Assembly (NCBI GenBank): GCA_964405265.1
Contig: CAYONC010000002.1
Span: 123,680 to 187,679, forward strand
DNA length: 64,000 bases
From: Eshraghiella sp964405265
GTDB lineage: Bacteria; Bacillota; Clostridia; Lachnospirales; Lachnospiraceae
Direction of reading: 5' to 3'
The position numbers were made by a program, and so were the translations under genes. The notes under the pieces were generated by a model. It was given only the letters and a program-made list of their open reading frames with translations. It had not been told where the DNA came from and searched no databases. Below, piece by piece: positions 8,176 through 16,673 of the stretch; the stretch's first letter is position 1, and each line of letters starts with the position of its first letter.

Positions 8176-9356
8176 TGCCGTTCTTCCCTGTTTCTTCCGT
8201 GTCCCATCATTACCGGAACCCTTATCTGCCTTGATACGCTCAGCACGAGGCCTATCTCCGTCATAAGAAACAATACTGACGTTCCGCCATAGCTGATAAA
8301 AGGGAGGCTTATACCTGTATTCGGAATCGTATTGGTTACAACTGCTATATTAAGTATTACCTGAATCGAAATCTGTGCCATCACGCCGACCACGATAAGT
8401 GAACCGTACAGGTCAGGTGAGTTATTGGCAATTACCATAAATCTGTATATAAGAATAACAAACAGCATTATCAGGCATATGCCTCCAAAAAGGCCGAGTT
8501 CTTCACATACAATCGAAAAAATCATGTCATTTTGTGCTTCCGGAATAAATCCGAGTTTCTGTATACTCTGACCAAGTCCTTTCCCGAAGAAGCCGCCCGA
8601 GCCTATTGCATACATTGCCTGGAGCGTCTGGTATCCGGTTTCATGATAATACTTGTTAGGATTTTTCCATGCCAGCAATCGGTTGAAACGGAACCGGGAT
8701 GTAGTGCCGTCCTCCACCGTATTGAAAAATATAACTAAAAACACCGCAATAAGTATAACCGCAATTATTGAAAAAACATATATCCAGCCCGGTCTTGGGT
8801 TCGATATTATCAGCATTATATAGGTAATTCCCAATATAATAATTGCCGTACTAAGGTTTTTGGTTATCACATATATCATAAGTGCCGGTATAAGTCCAAG
8901 CAGAACAAATACAATGTTATTTTTTGCTTTTTTTATGTATTTTCCGCTGTAACACGCAAATGCCGCAAGTGTTACTATAAGTGCAAGTTTTACAAGCTCT
9001 GCCGGCTGGAACGACATCCCTGCCACGTTAATCCACCTTTTTGCATTATTAATTTCCCTGCCAAGCGGAGTAAGCACAAGCAGTATGGAGAAAAGGGAAA
9101 ACGCATAAATATACGGAGTAAACTTATACCATATTCTGTAATCTGTCACTGTCGCGATAAACATACACACAAGTCCAAGGCATGTGGATAACAGCTGCTT
9201 TTTCAGATAATATGAAGGCGACAGGTTTTTGCTGACCGCACTGTAATAGCTCGTGCTGTATATCATCACAAGTCCGAATGCTATAAGAACCAGCACTATT
9301 ATCAATGTACTGTAATCAAAAAATTGTCCTTTTTTTGTTAATTGGTTTTTTGACAC
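8172..9356 (-). CDS. ftsW: SEDS peptidoglycan glycosyltransferase FtsW
   Basis: This 394-residue polytopic membrane protein belongs to the SEDS family, which polymerises lipid II into glycan strands together with a class B PBP. Family marks are IAFGLVMIYSTSYYSA in helix 1, AKRWINVAGMSFQPAEL, the loop GGFFGKGLGQSIQKLGFIPEAQNDMIFS, and PNTGISLPFISYGGTSVL near the C-terminus. Its place after murD in the division cluster, with PBPs upstream, supports FtsW rather than RodA or SpoVE, though Clostridia often have several paralogues. murG, which commonly follows, is absent here. Confidence 0.92.
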   Translation of the reverse strand: MSKNQLTKKGQFFDYSTLIIVLVLIAFGLVMIYSTSYYSAVSKNLSPSYYLKKQLLSTCLGLVCMFIATVTDYRIWYKFTPYIYAFSLFSILLVLTPLGREINNAKRWINVAGMSFQPAELVKLALIVTLAAFACYSGKYIKKAKNNIVFVLLGLIPALMIYVITKNLSTAIIILGITYIMLIISNPRPGWIYVFSIIAVILIAVFLVIFFNTVEDGTTSRFRFNRLLAWKNPNKYYHETGYQTLQAMYAIGSGGFFGKGLGQSIQKLGFIPEAQNDMIFSIVCEELGLFGGICLIMLFVILIYRFMVIANNSPDLYGSLIVVGVMAQISIQVILNIAVVTNTIPNTGISLPFISYGGTSVLFLMTEIGLVLSVSRQIRVPVMMGHGRNREERQ

Positions 9357-9377
9357 AATTCTTTCTCCTCGTACCGA

Positions 9378-10742
9378 CTAAATTAATTCATTGACGTACT
9401 TTTTAAATAATACGCCTCTTTCTTCATAATTTGAGAACATTCCCCAGCTTGCACAGGCAGGCGAGAGAAGCACCGTATCACCTTCTGTGGCATTATCCCT
9501 GCATATTCTTACCGCCTCTGAAAGGCTCTCTGAACGTACTATGCTGTTAAAGCCGTATTTTCCGGCGGTTTCTGCAATAATATCCGACGTCTGTCCGATA
9601 AGCACAAGCAGTTTTACCTTATTGTCAAATGCCCTTATAAACCCATCGAAGCCGACGTGCTTATCGTATCCTCCGGCAATGAGAATAACATTTCCTTTCA
9701 TTGCCTCAAGTGCTTTAATGGATGAATCAGGATTGGTACCCTTGGAATCGTTATAATATTTGACACCGTCCAGCGTCCTCACATATTCTATACGATGTTC
9801 AACACCGGCAAAATTCTTAATTACATCACTTATAATACCTGCGGGTACTCCTGCTTCCATGGCAAGTGCCGCAGCCGCCATGGCGTTTTCGTAATTGTGT
9901 TTTCCGAATATTTTCATTTCTTCTACGGATACAAGCTCCGTTTCCATGCCGTCTTTTACATATTTTATAACATTCCCGTCAAGGTATGCACCTCTTTTGG
10001 GCCTGTTCACGGTTGAAAAGAATACGGGATTTTTTATCTTTTTGCTGAAGCTTCTTAGCTCTTCATCATCATAATTAAGCACGCAGAAATCATCATCTCT
10101 TATCTGCCACTGGTTCTTCGTTATGGATTCCTTAACTGCAGCATAATTTTCCATCGTATAATGCCTGTCAAGGTGGTCAGGCGTGATGTTAAGAATCGCC
10201 GTCCCCCTCGGTGCAAAATTTTTAACGGTTTCAAGCTGAAAACTGCTTATTTCAGCAACCGTTATGCTGTCACTTTCCGTTTTCAGCACTTCTCCCGTAT
10301 ATGATTTTCCTATATTTCCCACCACATACGTTTTTGGATTATATTCACGCATAATTTCACCAAGAAGTGAGGTGGTCGTTGTTTTTCCGTTAGTTCCGGT
10401 TATTGCATATACAGTGCCTTTTTCATAGTTATATGCAAGCTCAATTTCACCCCATACCTCGGCTCCTGCATTTCTGAACTCCTCCACAAGGGGGCTGTCT
10501 GACGGTATTCCCGGACTGACAACAAGCAAATCAGTATTCTCAGCAAGTCCTTCCGGAAGTCTTCCGGTTATAAGTTCAACCTCAGTTCCCTCCGGAATTT
10601 TCTTCATTATGGCATCCCTGTCCGCTTTTTCATTACCGTCATAAAGCGTTATCACCGCTCCGGTGTCCTTAAGAAGTCCTACCGCTCCGATTCCGCTTAC
10701 TCCTGCTCCTGCCACAACCGTTTTCTTACCGTATAAATTCAT
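9378..10742 (-). CDS. murD: UDP-N-acetylmuramoyl-L-alanine--D-glutamate ligase
   Basis: MurD adds D-glutamate to UDP-MurNAc-L-Ala in the cytoplasm, using ATP. The 454-residue protein has an N-terminal Rossmann-like domain (VVAGAGVSGIGAV), the Mur ligase ATP loop AITGTNGKTTTTSL (about residues 113-126), the central motif NITPDHLDRH, and the C-terminal YYNDSKGTNPDSSIKAL. It follows the PBP gene by one base and precedes ftsW by 21. It is the only Mur ligase in this cluster. mraY, murE and murF, usual neighbours, are missing. Confidence 0.96.
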   Translation of the reverse strand: MNLYGKKTVVAGAGVSGIGAVGLLKDTGAVITLYDGNEKADRDAIMKKIPEGTEVELITGRLPEGLAENTDLLVVSPGIPSDSPLVEEFRNAGAEVWGEIELAYNYEKGTVYAITGTNGKTTTTSLLGEIMREYNPKTYVVGNIGKSYTGEVLKTESDSITVAEISSFQLETVKNFAPRGTAILNITPDHLDRHYTMENYAAVKESITKNQWQIRDDDFCVLNYDDEELRSFSKKIKNPVFFSTVNRPKRGAYLDGNVIKYVKDGMETELVSVEEMKIFGKHNYENAMAAAALAMEAGVPAGIISDVIKNFAGVEHRIEYVRTLDGVKYYNDSKGTNPDSSIKALEAMKGNVILIAGGYDKHVGFDGFIRAFDNKVKLLVLIGQTSDIIAETAGKYGFNSIVRSESLSEAVRICRDNATEGDTVLLSPACASWGMFSNYEERGVLFKKYVNELI

Positions 10743-10743
10743 A

Positions 10744-12441
10744 TTATTGTATTCCTTCCTCTTTTTCTATCCCAAGATAGGGTAATATATTCTCAAAAAT
10801 CTCCCTGACCACCGGGGCTGCTATCAGTCCTCCGTAGTATGTTCCCTGTGGTTCATCTATAATGCACATTGCCATAACTTCAGGATTATCTGCAGGTGCC
10901 GCTCCCATAAATGATGCAATGTATTTTCCTTCACTTCTCGGAAGCTTCTGTGACGTGGCGGTTTTTCCCAATATTCTGTATCCTTCTATTCTGCAGTTGG
11001 AGCCTCCGCCTTCCTCCACGACCTGTTCAAGCAGTTTTTTCATGGTATCGGAGGTTTCCCTGCTTATGACATTTTCTTCTGTATTATATGTAAATTCAGT
11101 AATGTTCCCTTCTGCGTCCGTGTAATGCACGCCAAAATGCGGTGTTACAAGCTTTCCGCCGTTTATCACTGCTGCTGCCGCCCTCATAAGCTGAAGCGGG
11201 GTTATCTGAAAAGACTGTCCGAATGACATTACTGCAAGATCAAGCTCCCTGATATCCTCTGCTTTATGCATAATGGATGAGGCTTCCCCGGGCAGGTCAA
11301 TTCCGGCAGCTTCAAAAAGTCCCAGTCTGTCCATATACAGAAGCATATTGTCCTTTCCCGTCCGTAGACCCCATGTTATGAATGCCGGATTGCAGGAATT
11401 CTGAAGGCTTTCCGCAAATGTCTGGCTGCCATGTCCTGATGCTTTTGCACACCTTATCCTTCTGTCTGCCACACCGATGCTTCCGGTGCAGGTTATTCTG
11501 TCATTCAGACTTACCGCTCCCGTTTCAAGAGCTGCTGTTGCCGTTACAATTTTAAATGTGGAACCCGGCTCATATGTATCATTTATAACCGTATTTCTCC
11601 ACATAAGATTCATTTCTTCCGTGCTTTCGCCCGTAAAAGGATTGTTAAGGTCATATTCAGGGTAATTAACCATGGCATATATTTCACCATTATCCGGATT
11701 CATTATTATAATGCTTACACTCTTCGCTCCGGTTGAACAGTATGCTTTCTCCGCCGCCTGTGCCGCATAACATTGTATATTATAATCCATGCTTATGTAA
11801 AGGTCTTTTCCCGGAACAGGCTCAATTCTCGTTTCTTCTTTTTCTTCAACCTCGAGTCCTGCCGCATCCGTAACGGTCAGAATTTTTCCATCCGTACCCT
11901 TTATGATGTTTTCATATTTCACTTCAAGTCCCAGTATTCCCTGGTTATCAGCTCCCGTAAAACCCAAAACCTTGGATGCAAGAGTATAATACGGATATAT
12001 TCTTTTTGAATCCTCGTCTACTTTAACTCCTGCCAGGCCCATACTCCGTATTCTGTCGCCGGTTTCCTTTGAAACATTGCTTTTAATTCTTTCCATGGAC
12101 GATACCTTTTCAACGTATTTTCTCACTTTATTTTCATCCATGTCAAGCTCTCCGGCAAGAGCTTTTATTACCTTTTCAGGCTCTTCTATCTGTGAATGTA
12201 TCACCGATACGGTACATACGGTTTTATTTTCGGCAAGTACGGTACCGTCTGAGCTTATTATCCTGCCGCGTGCCGCTTTAATATTCCTCTCTCTTTCATG
12301 AACCGCCTGTGCCGCCGCACTAAGCTCTTTTGATCTGAATACCGAAATATACGCCACCCTTCCAATCAGCAGTGACAGTATCGTAAGGGCGGCGAAAGCC
12401 GTGGTTTTTATTTTTTTCCGGTGACTCCTGAAGGTTTTCAT
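10744..12441 (-). CDS. Class B penicillin-binding protein (FtsI/SpoVD type)
   Basis: This is a membrane-anchored D,D-transpeptidase that cross-links septal peptidoglycan. The 565-residue protein has one N-terminal transmembrane helix (about residues 14-32) and a PBP dimer domain starting at RGRIISSDGTVLAEN. The transpeptidase domain has SxxK at S294-TFK-297, SxN at S349-CN, and KTA at 493-495 (KTG in most members). There is no PASTA domain. It is 61 bases downstream of a second class B PBP and one base before murD. One of the pair may serve sporulation (SpoVD) and the other division, but sequence alone does not decide which. Confidence 0.9.
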   Translation of the reverse strand: MKTFRSHRKKIKTTAFAALTILSLLIGRVAYISVFRSKELSAAAQAVHERERNIKAARGRIISSDGTVLAENKTVCTVSVIHSQIEEPEKVIKALAGELDMDENKVRKYVEKVSSMERIKSNVSKETGDRIRSMGLAGVKVDEDSKRIYPYYTLASKVLGFTGADNQGILGLEVKYENIIKGTDGKILTVTDAAGLEVEEKEETRIEPVPGKDLYISMDYNIQCYAAQAAEKAYCSTGAKSVSIIIMNPDNGEIYAMVNYPEYDLNNPFTGESTEEMNLMWRNTVINDTYEPGSTFKIVTATAALETGAVSLNDRITCTGSIGVADRRIRCAKASGHGSQTFAESLQNSCNPAFITWGLRTGKDNMLLYMDRLGLFEAAGIDLPGEASSIMHKAEDIRELDLAVMSFGQSFQITPLQLMRAAAAVINGGKLVTPHFGVHYTDAEGNITEFTYNTEENVISRETSDTMKKLLEQVVEEGGGSNCRIEGYRILGKTATSQKLPRSEGKYIASFMGAAPADNPEVMAMCIIDEPQGTYYGGLIAAPVVREIFENILPYLGIEKEEGIQ

Positions 12442-12502
12442 GTCATTACCATAAGATTTCTTTTTATAATCTTATTAATCCGGAATTATTTTCATGACGA
12501 TA

Positions 12503-14575
12503 TTATGTTGATGTCTCAGACTCCGATGGCGGCATTTCGTCTCCCGATGATGTCTCAGGCTCTGATGATGTACCTTCTTCTGAAGCCGGTTCCTGCTCCG
12601 TTGGTGTCTCCTCTTCTCCTGAAGTGGTCTCCTGCTCTGCCGGTAGGCTGTCTGCCGAATCAGGTGCTATATCATCACGGTTTACCGTTGAGCCTCTCTT
12701 TACTACCGGTTCAAACGTTTCCGTATCAAGATATATTTCCCTTTCATAATCCGGATTATCAGCAGGTATTCCAAGATATGGCACAAGCTCTTCCATTATT
12801 GCCTTTGAAAGCATCTGTGCTGCCCATGATGTATCATATTCTTCCACATCCGGGGTATCAATTGTTACATAAACAAGCACTTCCGGATCTTCAGCAGGTG
12901 CAAAACCCATAAATGATACGATATAGCTCTCCTTATCTCTCGGAAGCTTTTCGGCAGCTCCCGTTTTTCCGCCTATGGAATAGCCGTCCATGTACACATA
13001 TCCGCCGGTCCCGTAATCAACAACAGCCCTAAGCATGCTTCTCATAACAGCCGAAGTTTCTTCCGATACGGTTTTTGTCACAAGCTCCGGTTCAAATCGC
13101 TCTATCACTTCACCTGCATCATTAAGTATTTCCTTAACAACGTGCGGAGTATAATAACTGCCGCCGTTAATTATCGATGCAAAGGTTGACATCATCTGCA
13201 TCATGTTCACATTAACATTCTGCCCGAATGAATTTGTGGCCAGATCCACATCCATCATACCTGCTTCGGATATCAGAAGACCTGCTTCCTCCGACGGGAG
13301 GTCAATTCCTGTTTTCTGTCCAAATTTAAATACATCAAGATATTTTGAGAAAGTGGCTTTTCCAAGAATTTCGCCGAACTGCATAAGGCAGTCATTGCAG
13401 GACTGTCCCAATGCTCCGGTTACCGTTAGTTCTTCATGTCCCACACCGCCGTGGCACAATATTTTTGTACTGTCATATACTCCGTATCCGTCGCACACAA
13501 ATACGTCTTTCAAATCTATAAGATTTTCTTCTATCAGTTCTGCAATGGTAAATGTCTTAAACACCGAGCCCGGCTCATATATCTTGCTTACTGCATTGTT
13601 GCTCCATACCGAATAATATGCTTTAACCTTTTCATCATCAGTCATTTTATCCAGTTCTTCCTGTTTAAATGCTGATGACACATCCCTCGGATTATTCAGG
13701 TCAAAAGTCGGATAATCCGCCATTCCAAGCACTTCTCCGTTCTGCGGATCCATAACCACCACCGTTGTGGTAAGTGAGCCGTATTCATCATTAAATTCTT
13801 TTATTGCATTTTCTATTATGTTCTGTATGCTGTAATCTATCGTTGTTACAACCGTACTTCCGTCTGTGGCCGGTATTATCTGCGATTTATATTCACTGTT
13901 ATCTATATATCCGTATTTTCTTCCGTCCGTTCCGGCAAGGTATCCGTTATATGAATTTTCAATACCTATGACTCCGCCGCTGCCGGAGTCAGAAAATCCT
14001 ATAAGATCTGCCGCAAGCGTCTTAAAAGGATATGTTCTCTTATATTCCGCCTCAAACCAGACACCCGTTATCTTATAATCATCTTTATCATTATTTTCTT
14101 CGTCCATCAGATTCTCAAATTCTTCCACGTCATCTCCGGTGAGATCCTGAAGGAATATTTTATATGAGCTTCTCTTTTCTTTTTTTTCATTTTCATCCAG
14201 AAATTCATTAAGCCCGTCAATATCAAGCTGTGGAAAGCACTTCTCAAGTGCCTGTACCGTAACGCTCCGGCTTTTTTCATTCGCAAGCATTACCTTGGCA
14301 TCAATTATCAGCTTATATGACTTCGTGCTGTATGCGAGTATGGTTCCGTTTCTGTCAGTTATGTCTCCTCTTCTTGCCGGTATGACTCTGCTGCTGTAAG
14401 TATAATTGTTATATACAAGTCTGGAATATTTATCACCTTTTTCAAGATTAATTCTGATAAGCCTTATGGTAACAAACACCAAAAGGAGACCTGATAACAG
14501 ATAGATTATTAAAAGCTTCTTCTTCATCTTAGTTGTGATTTTTTTAATGCTTCTTTTTTTCTTATCTGTTGTCAT
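12503..14575 (-). CDS. Class B penicillin-binding protein with acidic C-terminal tail
   Basis: A 690-residue D,D-transpeptidase with a basic N-terminus, one transmembrane helix (about residues 19-40) and a PBP dimer domain (RRGDITDRNGTILAY). The catalytic motifs are S337-VFK-340, S392-CN-394 and K537-TG-539. After about residue 640 the protein ends in a low-complexity tail rich in E, T, S and P that would be extracellular and negatively charged. No PASTA repeats are visible in that place. It lies between the FtsL-like gene and a second PBP and probably partners FtsW. The pairing of two class B PBPs is typical of Clostridia, where FtsI and SpoVD genes are adjacent. Confidence 0.9.
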   Translation of the reverse strand: MTTDKKKRSIKKITTKMKKKLLIIYLLSGLLLVFVTIRLIRINLEKGDKYSRLVYNNYTYSSRVIPARRGDITDRNGTILAYSTKSYKLIIDAKVMLANEKSRSVTVQALEKCFPQLDIDGLNEFLDENEKKEKRSSYKIFLQDLTGDDVEEFENLMDEENNDKDDYKITGVWFEAEYKRTYPFKTLAADLIGFSDSGSGGVIGIENSYNGYLAGTDGRKYGYIDNSEYKSQIIPATDGSTVVTTIDYSIQNIIENAIKEFNDEYGSLTTTVVVMDPQNGEVLGMADYPTFDLNNPRDVSSAFKQEELDKMTDDEKVKAYYSVWSNNAVSKIYEPGSVFKTFTIAELIEENLIDLKDVFVCDGYGVYDSTKILCHGGVGHEELTVTGALGQSCNDCLMQFGEILGKATFSKYLDVFKFGQKTGIDLPSEEAGLLISEAGMMDVDLATNSFGQNVNVNMMQMMSTFASIINGGSYYTPHVVKEILNDAGEVIERFEPELVTKTVSEETSAVMRSMLRAVVDYGTGGYVYMDGYSIGGKTGAAEKLPRDKESYIVSFMGFAPAEDPEVLVYVTIDTPDVEEYDTSWAAQMLSKAIMEELVPYLGIPADNPDYEREIYLDTETFEPVVKRGSTVNRDDIAPDSADSLPAEQETTSGEEETPTEQEPASEEGTSSEPETSSGDEMPPSESETST

Positions 14576-14602
14576 GGTCTCTCCTGCCTGATTACTTTCA
14601 TA

Positions 14603-15085
14603 TTATTTTCCGGAAAATTCATCCTTATACTGAATTACATATTCATATTCGCCGCTCGTATATTCCAATACCTGTCCGGAACCTGCGTGTACCATTCCAA
14701 GTTCTTCTGTTGCCACCTTATAAATATAATCGTAATTTATTGAGGTGTCAATCTCAAGCTGTTTATTGTCATTACTTTCCTTTAAATCCGTCAACTCGCT
14801 TCGGAGACTGCTTATTTCCTTTGAATTTTCATTTTTTTCATTAAAAAGCGATACATATTTTACCGATACAAGCAATGCAAAGCCAACGGCAAATGCTATT
14901 ATTCCCGTATATAATATACCGAACCGTCCTGCCTTACGTCTGTTTTCCGCCGCATAATATTTCGCACGTCTGCGTCTTATTTCTTCTTCGGTAAGACCTT
15001 CCCTGCGTCTCGGAATTCTGACCGGCATCTCCTGCGGAATTTCATATGCTTCACTTCCATGTATGTATCTGTTCATTTTACTCAC
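14603..15085 (-). CDS. FtsL-like divisome protein
   Basis: This 160-residue protein has a basic cytoplasmic head with an arginine-rich stretch (RIPRRREGLTEEEIRRRR), one transmembrane helix (about residues 53-75) and a leucine-zipper-like coiled coil (EISSLRSELTDLKESNDNKQLEI). A short end follows (VATEELGMVHAGSGQVLEY). This is the topology of FtsL/DivIC proteins, which link DivIB to FtsW and PBP. The position between rsmH (4-base ATGA overlap) and the PBPs is the normal ftsL locus. Primary sequence conservation is weak, so FtsL is assigned mainly from architecture and locus. Confidence 0.8.
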   Translation of the reverse strand: MSKMNRYIHGSEAYEIPQEMPVRIPRRREGLTEEEIRRRRAKYYAAENRRKAGRFGILYTGIIAFAVGFALLVSVKYVSLFNEKNENSKEISSLRSELTDLKESNDNKQLEIDTSINYDYIYKVATEELGMVHAGSGQVLEYTSGEYEYVIQYKDEFSGK

Positions 15086-16023
15086 CTATGCCTTTCAAAT
15101 ACGCGGAGCTTGGAGCTCCTTGCCCTGTTATTTTCTTCAAGCTCCTCTTCTGACGGAACAACCGGCTTTCTCGTGATTATCGTTCCCTTTGGTCTGTTCC
15201 CGCATATACATACCGGAAATTCCGGAGGGCATGTACAGGTGTTGACATTTTCCCTGAAACGATTTTTGACTATACGGTCTTCAAGGGAATGAAATGTTAT
15301 TATACACAGCCTTCCGCCGTCATTCAGAAGCTCTATCATTTCATTAATTGATTCTTCAAGTACTTTCAGTTCCTTATTAACTTCTATTCTTATTGCCTGA
15401 AAGGTTTTCTTGGCGGGATGTCCCCCCACCGCTCTTTTTTTCATCGGAATCGCCCTTTTGATTATTTCAGAAAGCTCTCCCGTTGTTCTTATTCTCCCTT
15501 CCGCCCTTGCAATGCAGATATGTTTTGCAATATTCTTTGCAAACGGTTCCTCACCATAATCCCTTATCACACGGTACAGCTCGGATTCGCTGTAATCATT
15601 TACAACATTTTCAGCACTGATACTGTTTCTTCTGTCCATTCTCATGTCAAGGGGAGCATCTTCCTCCTTGTATGTGAATCCTCTTTCTGCCGTATCAAGC
15701 TGATATGATGACACGCCTATGTCAAGCAGTATACCGTCTGCCCCTTTGATTCCGAGCCTTTTAAGAATCTCCGGTATATTGCGGTAATTATCCCTTACAA
15801 TGGTTACCCTGTCCTTAAATTCGGAAAGTTTCTCTTCCGCGGCCGTTATGGCATCCTCATCCTGGTCAATTCCTATGAGCCTTCCTCCGTCAGACAGATG
15901 TCTGCATATCTGATAGGAATGTCCTGCACCTCCGAGAGTCCCATCCACATATATTCCATCCGGTTTTATGTTAAGATTCTCTATTGTTTCATCCAGTAAA
16001 ACTGATTTATGTGAAAAATTCAT
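15082..16023 (-). CDS. rsmH: 16S rRNA (cytosine-1402 N4)-methyltransferase RsmH
   Basis: RsmH (MraW) methylates N4 of C1402 in 16S rRNA at the ribosomal P site, using SAM. The 313-residue protein has the SAM motif YVDGTLGGAGHSYQIC, GILLDIGVSSYQLDTAERGF, DMRMD, and the C-terminal TFHSLEDRIVKNRF. It follows mraZ by 17 bases in the normal dcw order. A second, longer RsmH-like gene lies at 24586-25632. This copy is the canonical one by locus and length. Confidence 0.96.
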   Translation of the reverse strand: MNFSHKSVLLDETIENLNIKPDGIYVDGTLGGAGHSYQICRHLSDGGRLIGIDQDEDAITAAEEKLSEFKDRVTIVRDNYRNIPEILKRLGIKGADGILLDIGVSSYQLDTAERGFTYKEEDAPLDMRMDRRNSISAENVVNDYSESELYRVIRDYGEEPFAKNIAKHICIARAEGRIRTTGELSEIIKRAIPMKKRAVGGHPAKKTFQAIRIEVNKELKVLEESINEMIELLNDGGRLCIITFHSLEDRIVKNRFRENVNTCTCPPEFPVCICGNRPKGTIITRKPVVPSEEELEENNRARSSKLRVFERHR

Positions 16024-16040
16024 ACCTGCCTTGACCCTTC

Positions 16041-16478
16041 CTATAACGAAAATCCCAGTTCATCAAGATTAGCCGCTATTTCATCCATATCATTATCATA
16101 TTGTGCAGTGAGTTCCGACCACTTTTCCTTACTCCAGATTTCAATACGTCTGGATACGCCCACAAGCACCACATCCTTATCAAGTCCCGCAAATTCCCTG
16201 AGTACGGAAGGAATGAGTATACGTCCCTGCTTGTCCACTTCACAGTCAGCAGCACCTGCAAGAAAAAAACGTGTAAACTGTCTTGAGTTCTTATTCGTAA
16301 TCGGCAGTGCTGATATTCTGTCTTCAAATACCTGCCAGTCTTCATTGGAATATCCGTATAAGCATCCGTCAAGTCCCTTGGTTATTACAAAGGTATCCCC
16401 TAACTTCTCCCTGAATTTCGCCGGAATAATAACACGCCCTTTGGCGTCCAGTGAATGATTATATTCGCCCTTGAACAC
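16041..16478 (-). CDS. mraZ: Transcriptional regulator MraZ
   Basis: MraZ is a ring-forming DNA-binding protein of the SpoVT/AbrB type that controls the dcw operon it heads. The protein has two MraZ repeats, EYNHSLDAKGRVIIPAKFREKL near the N-terminus and CEVDKQGRILIPSVLREFAGL in the second half. The start is set at GTG 16476-16478, giving 145 residues beginning MFKGEYNHSLDAKGR as in the family. A GAAAGGAG lies 10 bases upstream. An in-frame ATG at 16532 would add 18 unrelated residues and fall inside the operator repeats. The promoter and operator upstream suggest self-regulation. Confidence 0.95.
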   Translation of the reverse strand: MFKGEYNHSLDAKGRVIIPAKFREKLGDTFVITKGLDGCLYGYSNEDWQVFEDRISALPITNKNSRQFTRFFLAGAADCEVDKQGRILIPSVLREFAGLDKDVVLVGVSRRIEIWSKEKWSELTAQYDNDMDEIAANLDELGFSL

Positions 16479-16505
16479 GTTGTTACCACTCCTTTCATTA
16501 GAAAT

Positions 16506-16535
16506 CCACCACTTTGCTCCCCTTGCCACCACAAT
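16506..16535 (-). promoter_or_regulatory. Candidate MraZ operator: three 10-bp direct repeats
   Basis: On the minus strand three contiguous 10-base units read ATTGTGGTGG, CAAGGGGAGC and AAAGTGGTGG. The phased G-rich core every 10 bases is the arrangement described for MraZ boxes (TGGGN repeats with 5-base spacers in E. coli, AAAGTGK repeats in mollicutes). The site lies just downstream of the expected start of transcription and before the mraZ GTG. Binding is inferred, not shown. Confidence 0.65.
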
Positions 16536-16552
16536 CTGACACTTATATGGTT

Positions 16553-16581
16553 ATATTAATACTTTTTTTCAGTATTGGCAA
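16553..16581 (-). promoter_or_regulatory. Promoter of the mraZ division cluster
   Basis: TTGCCA (16576-16581), 17 bases and TAATAT (16553-16558) on the minus strand. Predicted transcription starts near 16546, which gives a leader of about 68 bases before the GTG of mraZ and places the MraZ-type repeats immediately downstream. Confidence 0.7.
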
Positions 16582-16602
16582 TATATTTTTATATTTTTAA
16601 AG

Positions 16603-16650
16603 CAAAAAAACTGTTACTCCAAGAATTTAATTTCTTAAAGTAACAGTTTT
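16603..16650 (-). terminator. Terminator after cardiolipin synthase
   Basis: A perfect 12-bp stem pairs 16607-16618 (AAAACTGTTACT) with 16639-16650. In the minus direction the stem runs into a T-rich tract. It separates the cls transcript from the mraZ promoter. The A-rich start of the stem means it could also work in the plus direction, but no plus-strand gene feeds it. Confidence 0.85.
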
Positions 16651-16673
16651 CTTACATTATTATGTTTTTTATG

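Noticed and set aside
12503..14575. PASTA domains at the C-terminus of the larger PBP.
   Set aside because: The tail is low-complexity and acidic, without the PASTA fold pattern.
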